Part shown: positions 58,213 to 64,000 of the stretch, piece by piece | How the letters are laid out: each line of letters begins with the position of its first letter | Numbering within the stretch: the stretch's first letter is position 1 | Source: Flammula alnicola | Lineage: Eukaryota; Basidiomycota; Agaricomycetes; Agaricales; Strophariaceae | Direction: 5' to 3' | NCBI GenBank assembly: GCA_015499995.1 | Contig: JADNRV010000187.1 | Coordinates: 32,680 to 96,679 of the forward strand | Length of the DNA stretch: 64,000 nucleotides | Notes under the pieces: model-generated | Database searches by the model: none | Told to the model about the DNA's origin: nothing | Seen by the model: the letters and a program-made list of their open reading frames with translations, nothing else | Made by a program: the position numbers and the translations under genes

Positions 58213-61200
58213 ATGCTGTACTCGCACCATGCACACCATACAACGGATGCGAAGTCAAGAAAGAGTAATGCCCTCAACATACGCCTCACCGAGTCTGCCG
58301 TCTTTCTCCCCACCGATAGCGCACCCCCACGCAGGGATGCAACGCTACCTGACGTCCGCAATGCCACACTCCGTGGCTTGCTTATCCTCGACCTCGTCAA
58401 ACCTACAAAGATAACCAGCATCGAGGTTGAGCTGACTGCGATGACTTCCACGGCTTGGCCTGAAGGTGGGTCTTTTGACTCTTGTTCATTGGAACCAGAC
58501 ATCGCGTCATACTCCATGATTTTGTTTTCTTGCTTTCTTAAATCCGAATTTGACTTTGCTTTTGAATTCGATGCATCCATTTCTTATCTTTTCAGGCTCG
58601 CTGATAACACCATCCAGGCATAGGCGCACGCCGGATTGACATAACTGAGGACCATCGCGTCTTCCACGCATCCACCGTCTACTTTAACGGTAGCAAGACC
58701 CCCTCACGGCGCACGGCATCTATTGGTCCTGGAGTGTCCTACTCGCGATTCAATGGCTACACAGACGCAGCCGGTGACTTGGGAGATGACTTCGATGGGC
58801 CGGACTGGGATGAGATGAGGAGTCATCTACCCCGAGCAGACCACCATGTCCTAGACGCCGCTCTCTCAAGATCGAGGTCGAGAGGGATTAACAGAAGCAC
58901 CAGCAATGCGAATCCCCACGTTCCAGCACAGGAAACCTTGCCCTCGGAGGCACAAGCGGGGCCGAGCAATTTTGCCCAATCCCAGCTTGTGTATCCCAAC
59001 GAGCCATCAACCCCCATATCTATCCACCGCGAGGACACCAGCTCATCCAGCTCCACCGCCCATTCGCATAACTCCTTCCCATACCTGGATTCACAGACAC
59101 TAGCGCTCCGTCGAGCCAGCCTCGACATCAGTCAGCTACAGCGCATACCCTTATACGAGACAAATGATGAGGGACTTGAGAACCTTACCCGAACTGAACT
59201 CGAGCAGCTCGCCCCGATACCACCATATTCACCCTTTCCCGTTTCACCGATCTCACCTCAAAGCCTTACTGTGCCTACGACCCCTGCAAGACCTGCACAG
59301 AGCTTGGAGGAGTTTAGGAATTCATTACATTTGGTTATAAGAAATTCGCAGGACCAAAGTGAGTTTTATTTTCACTATTTCTTTCACTTCACTCCATTTT
59401 TGTTGGGGGGAACGTTTTGGTGGCAAATTTGTCCCTTTCAAGTCCACAGCGTTTGCTCGCGTGTTGCGATAAGGCTCATTATAACCTTGTTGCTCAAATT
59501 CCTTTTCCGCTTGTCTCCTGGGATTTATCTTCATTTTCGTCCCTCATTCGCCAATACTTCAATCATTCACTGATCATCTGTTCTCCGTCACTTTGTTGCT
59601 TTGTGCAGGTCAAAGTAGTCTATCGGCCGTGTCAGGTTCCGCCCTCTCTCTACACTCCGTTCTCCAACAGCAAGAGCGATCCCTCTCCCGACATCCTAGT
59701 ATGGGCGAAGTCATACCGGAGAACCGAGAGCTGGAAGAGTCACCTTCTCGAACCCAGTTTTCCGCTCCAACGCTCTCTCAAGCTCCAACATTATCTCCGG
59801 GGCAAAGATCTTCATCTTCATCTTCATCTCCAACGCACGATGATCATCTGCGTTCTCATTCGCTGCCACGCTCGACAAGGCCGACTCTGCCGATACCACT
59901 GGAGGCCCAAGCGTCTTTTTCGTCCGAGCACCAATCACCGCTACCACAAGACAGTCCGTCACCAGGCCATGAACGAGAAAGAGGGCGAAAGAGGTTCAGC
60001 TTTTCGACTATCTTCATGCGGTCGAACTCGCCGAAGATAAGTATAATTGCGCCGACGCGCGAGCGGACCAGGGAGTCAGAGAGAAACAGAGGTAGATCGG
60101 CGGATGTTAGCCGGCGGACGAGAGCGAGTCTGACGCTAGAAGGCGAGGAAGGACGATGGAACGCGGCTTCGGGAGCCTCAGTGCAATGCCGGACACGGGA
60201 CAGGAGGGTGAGAAGGTGACAGACTCGAGCGAGAAAGGAAGAGGCGTTATTGGACGCATATTGAAGGAGAGAGACAAAGAGAAGGAGAATTCAGAAGGGT
60301 GGAAGGAGTTTAAGCCAGGTGGGTTCATTTCACCTGCGTTTTCGTATCGTCATAATTTTTCCCCGTTTACTGAGCTATGCGCATTACAGGAACCTATACA
60401 TACCCCATTTCCTTCAGCATCCCGTCCGACGCGCCTCCGCATGCAATGCGACTTTGGTTCCGTTGTCTGGCAGCTCAAAGCAAACGTACACCGGCCAGGC
60501 ACCTTCAAACCCAAGATGACCGCCACGCGTGATGTTATCGTGATTGCATGTCCAACGGAGGAGGATACAGAGGACACAGAGAATATCCTCGTAGAGAGGC
60601 AGTGGGAACAGCAGCTGCAGTATCTAATAGCCGTTTCTGGGAGGAGCTTTTATATCGGCGGTACGATGCCTGTGACCTTTACGCTCATGCCTCTGGCGAA
60701 GGTGAAGATCCACAGGCTGTCGGTGTACATCGAAGGTGGGTGTAGACTATTTGGATTGTCGACTTTTTACTCACATATTTATCCTTCCTTCTTTCCTTAT
60801 TCCTGTTATCTAGAACGTATTGACTATTACACCAACATGCGGCGCATTGCGCGTACCGACCCGATCACACGATTCTGTCTCCTCGCCGTAAAGGGCGAAG
60901 GCAAACCCGCCGATCCAATCCTCCATTAGATTCTGACTCACCGGATGCCCTGCGCAACTCGCCCCTGTTCTCCATCATCGATCCCAACTTGACCGACGCG
61001 GAGCTCTCTGAGACCGCCTCGAACCTTATGGGTCCGGGTCCCTGGACGTTCCACCAGGACCTCCATCTGCCCAAGTCGTGTGACGAGCTGCGGTTTACGA
61101 ATCGCAATCGGAGGAGCAATATCATTGTCACCCATACGCTGAAGGTGGTGTTGCGCGTAGAGAGAGGGGATGATGAGCATTTGGACGGGAAGACAGGAAA

Positions 61201-61741
61201 GCGGAAGTTATTTGATATCGTTGTGCAGACGCCCGTGCTGATCCTTTCGGTGAGTGGCCACTAGCTCCTTAAGATCCAGGCTGAGTTTGGGCTGGACTAA
61301 ATTAACAACTCTCTTTTGGTGTACTTACTGACATATGTTTTGTTTGCAGTGTCGTTGCAACCCAGAATGGACATCCCTTCCGCGGTATGCTGAAGCATTC
61401 GACGACTCCACTGACATCGTGCCCAGCTGCCCGTGTCAAGTCGCACGGAACCGTGCGGCCGCTGAGCACCCTCTTGGATTTCGCCCAAGCAGTGTAACCG
61501 CCGCTCTCGAGCGTATCACGTCGCGACAATCAACAGACTCCTCGAGCGTATCGACAGGGGAGACAAGCCCATTTAACCCCAGGTCTATGCGCTCGTTGAG
61601 GCAAGCGAGCTATAATGAGTCGATATTGAGGTCAAGCTCGCTTTTGAGAGGCTCGTTTCGGGGCAGGAGAGTGAGACCGGGGAGGCGCCACCAGCGTATG
61701 ACGTATACCGAGACCACCTGCAACGGTGGTGCCGATGCTAG
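58213..61741 (+). CDS. Alpha-arrestin (ART family) with C-terminal PY motif (frame breaks)
   Basis: An adaptor that links membrane transporters to the Rsp5/Nedd4 ubiquitin ligase for endocytosis. Exons: 58213-58465, 58618-59358, 59609-60318, 60390-60735, 60814-61249 and 61350-61741. The arrestin-N part is split: NIRLTESAVFLPTDSAPPRR and EGIGARRIDITEDHRVFHAS, then a long Ser/Pro-rich insert. It resumes with GTYTYPISFSIPSDAPP and CDFGSVVWQLKANVHRPGTF. The arrestin-C part includes VSGRSFYIGGTMPVTFTLMP, KIHRLSVYIEERIDYYTNMR and PRYAEAFDD after CRCNPEWTSL. A PPAY motif (61688-61699) binds WW domains. Frame changes are needed near 60150-60215, 60435, 60925 and 61660; the PPAY frame then ends at TAG 61739-61741. 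Introns 1 and 2 (152 and 250 nt) are long for this genome. Assignment is secure, integrity is not. Confidence 0.88.
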
Positions 61742-64000
61742 CACCGACGCACGGGACTGGAGTCGCGGTGATTTAGATGCCATTGCTATGATCTTATTTT
61801 TCCCCCTTTCCGCCGGTTTCGAAGTTAAGTTTTATTTAAGTTGGTTTTCTTCATGTTGGTTGTGTTCATTGGTACCTTTTTTTCGTCTTCTCGGGCATTT
61901 AGTGGAAGGAAGGAATCTCAGTAGGACTTTTTATTTACTTTATTATGACTTGTTGTAGCTTCTAGCATTTCGGTTTTAACCTTTTTTGAAAGCCCTTGTC
62001 AATGGGCCATGTAGAACTCGCTGCTGGTAAGTCTGGTCCTCGACACACCAGATCAGTGAACTCACAATAGCAGAACAGTGCAACGTAAACTTTTCAGAGA
62101 ATATTATAACGCCGAACTTCGATATATGCAGTTTGTGACCCCTGTGCTTCAGGTCATAAGCGCCTGACCATTTGTAATTAGGCCGAACAAGCACATGTTA
62201 TGTATTAAGTATTTCGTCAAGACAATCCATGCCTATCATTGACCGCTCTTTTCTATTTCATTCCTGTATGCCTCCAACTTGAGATGTCGTTCAAAGAATA
62301 CACAGTACTTTCCTTTTCCTTGGCGACGTCTATAGGAATGGCGGCAATGACGATCCTCTCCGAGTCCCCACATCAAACGCCGACATGACTATTAGTATTA
62401 GTCGCCGCGTACTCTCTACGCCCGCTAAGAGCAAAATCGCACCAGCAGGCACTTGTTCTCCTTGCTTCAGAATCCCTGTGCTTCTCATCCTCGACTAGCA
62501 CAAACTGCTATCAATGGCTTGCTTGCGGACGGGTCATCAGCACCATTCAATTACTCGGGAACTTTTCACTTGGGCATACCAGATGCGATTTTACCATGTT
62601 GCTATCTTCATCCTTACTTAGCATGTGAGTTTCATACGCCAATAGGGTTGACATGATATAACTGTTAACAATCATTCGATTATCACCCCAAAGTTCCTGC
62701 AAACCTAGTGATGGCGTACACCACCTTGTGGCACAGCCAGTCCACATCCCCAGTTTCAACGATTCAGTCACAGCCTTCTGACTGATGGTGATGTCAAGGA
62801 CAGTGCAGACAGTGGGCACTTTAGCCTTGGTAGATATATTGGATGCCCGAATTTGAAGCACAGAACTGCCCGAGATGGATACAATCAGAGATTTGATTTG
62901 GAATCATACCAGCTGTAAGTACGAGCCCGAGTTCTAGAAATGGAGGTATGTATCTTGATTGACATATCCTTGGTGCAATTCATTCATCAGGAGCAACTCA
63001 AAGTTAGGTGATTAGTATACTACTAATAAAATTTCGCGCCCACATATAATTAATGGTTGGTTAAGCAGGTTCCGAGCAATGGCGTAAAATATGTGTTCAC
63101 TCTTCACATGACAAACAGTGACTGAGTTCATCAAGGACTTGACTGGCCGACTTTCCAAGAATTTGAAGTAGTGGGCCAATAGTGGGCCTTCAAAGCTTCA
63201 AGCTTCAACGTTAGCTTCAACGGTGGAAAAAATATACGAAAGACCGCCTCTAAGTATAACATTAATGTGATCACTCTTCTCGATCATTGCTAAAATAACG
63301 GTCGTATCACAGTCAGAGCCACAAGAGTCCCGAGCCACGGCCTTAAAGGGTAAATCAGGCTATCTTAGCGGCAATATGGGTAACTCGACTATATGTGATT
63401 GAATATATTATATACTCTACTCTGAGTCTATGTGTGTGAAGTGACGTGATGTCGAATAGTTGAGCGGCTGAAGCTAGCGAAGATCTTGTCTGCAACATTA
63501 CCAACAATAAATAGTACCCATGTAGATTTTGGGACGTAGCCAGTAACGCAAGTCCGGTACAGTTTCCAACCTGAGAGATACAACTGTTTATAATTCTATG
63601 CACATTATGGTAAAAAAGTGCTTTCAATTCAACCCGATTTATACCCCTGGAGAGAAAAGACAGATTTATAGACTTGCATGTGCATGCATATCTGACTCGC
63701 GATAACGACTTGATATATTGTTTAGAGTATCATCTCGTTCACCGCGGAGCAGGGTAGAGATACGTTGGGAGCAAGGAATGGATCTTGACCGTCATGCGTA
63801 TCATGGGATCGCTCGGCGAAAAAAATATACTTTGAGAAGACTTGCCATGACTCTTAGACATAGTGAGTTGGGAAGATAATTGTTTTTTTAGGAAGACACA
63901 GTCCAGATCAACATTGACATGAGGGACGCAGCTAGACCAGCTTCATTATGTTGAAATTTTCATCATGTTTCATCTATGATAAGTCAGAAGCCATGTATAG
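61742..64000. other. Gene-poor right end
   Basis: 2.3 kb of mostly AT-rich DNA with ORFs under 110 codons, none recognisable. Repeated AAGCTTCAA and TTAGCTTCAACG words occur near 63195-63225. No RNA gene was recognised. Confidence 0.45.

Overview
This window is a gene-dense piece of a filamentous basidiomycete genome, most likely an Agaricomycete. The genes are split by many short canonical introns (mostly 50-65 nt, GTRNGT...YAG). The recognisable proteins are fungal (cohesin Scc3, threonine synthase, IRE1, an alpha-arrestin, a CorA-type Mg2+ transporter, a GH127-like enzyme). The mobile content is also typical of mushrooms: a Plavaka-type transposase, a DUF6698-like gene and a chromodomain Ty3/gypsy retrotransposon.

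Layout. 1-3846 (+): 3' part of the cohesin subunit SCC3. 4109-8934 (-): a large Ser/Pro-rich coiled-coil protein, convergent with SCC3. 8935-15096: 6 kb of mostly non-coding or decayed DNA. 15097-17636 (+): a second Ser/Pro-rich coiled-coil protein. 19357-21230 (+): threonine synthase. 22584-30296: a transposon-associated block with a small coiled-coil gene (+), an intact Plavaka transposase gene (-) and a divergent DUF6698-like gene (+). 31300-32799 (-): F-box protein. 34024-36499 (+): CorA-type transporter. 36943-40191 (-): secreted GH127/DUF1680-like glycosidase. 41701-46123 (-): IRE1. 46381-46545: a decayed duplicate of part of IRE1. 47808-55774: Ty3/gypsy element, coding on the minus strand, with two extra ORFs after pol. 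55775-57045: an ORF and LTR-like tail that look like the remains of another element. 58213-61741 (+): alpha-arrestin. 61742-64000: no gene recognised.

The housekeeping genes are mostly unrelated to one another; there is no operon-like organisation or evident pathway cluster. IRE1 (endoplasmic reticulum stress sensor), the arrestin (endocytosis adaptor) and the CorA transporter act in membrane homeostasis, but nothing in the sequence links their expression.

Most notable observations. (1) The CorA gene can be read correctly only through a 2-nt micro-exon between two canonical introns. (2) The gypsy element carries an intact ORF with two CCHC zinc knuckles in the position downstream of pol, plus a separate coiled-coil ORF. 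(3) An uncharacterised ORF starts at the very first base outside an LTR and is followed by a second LTR-like sequence. (4) Conserved coding sequence in IRE1, the arrestin, the retroelement pol and the 15-17.6 kb gene is broken by many single-base frame changes, mostly losses. Because each frame still encodes well-conserved protein, consensus errors are the simplest explanation. All reconstructions were done by eye from splice signals and family knowledge; no database search was run.
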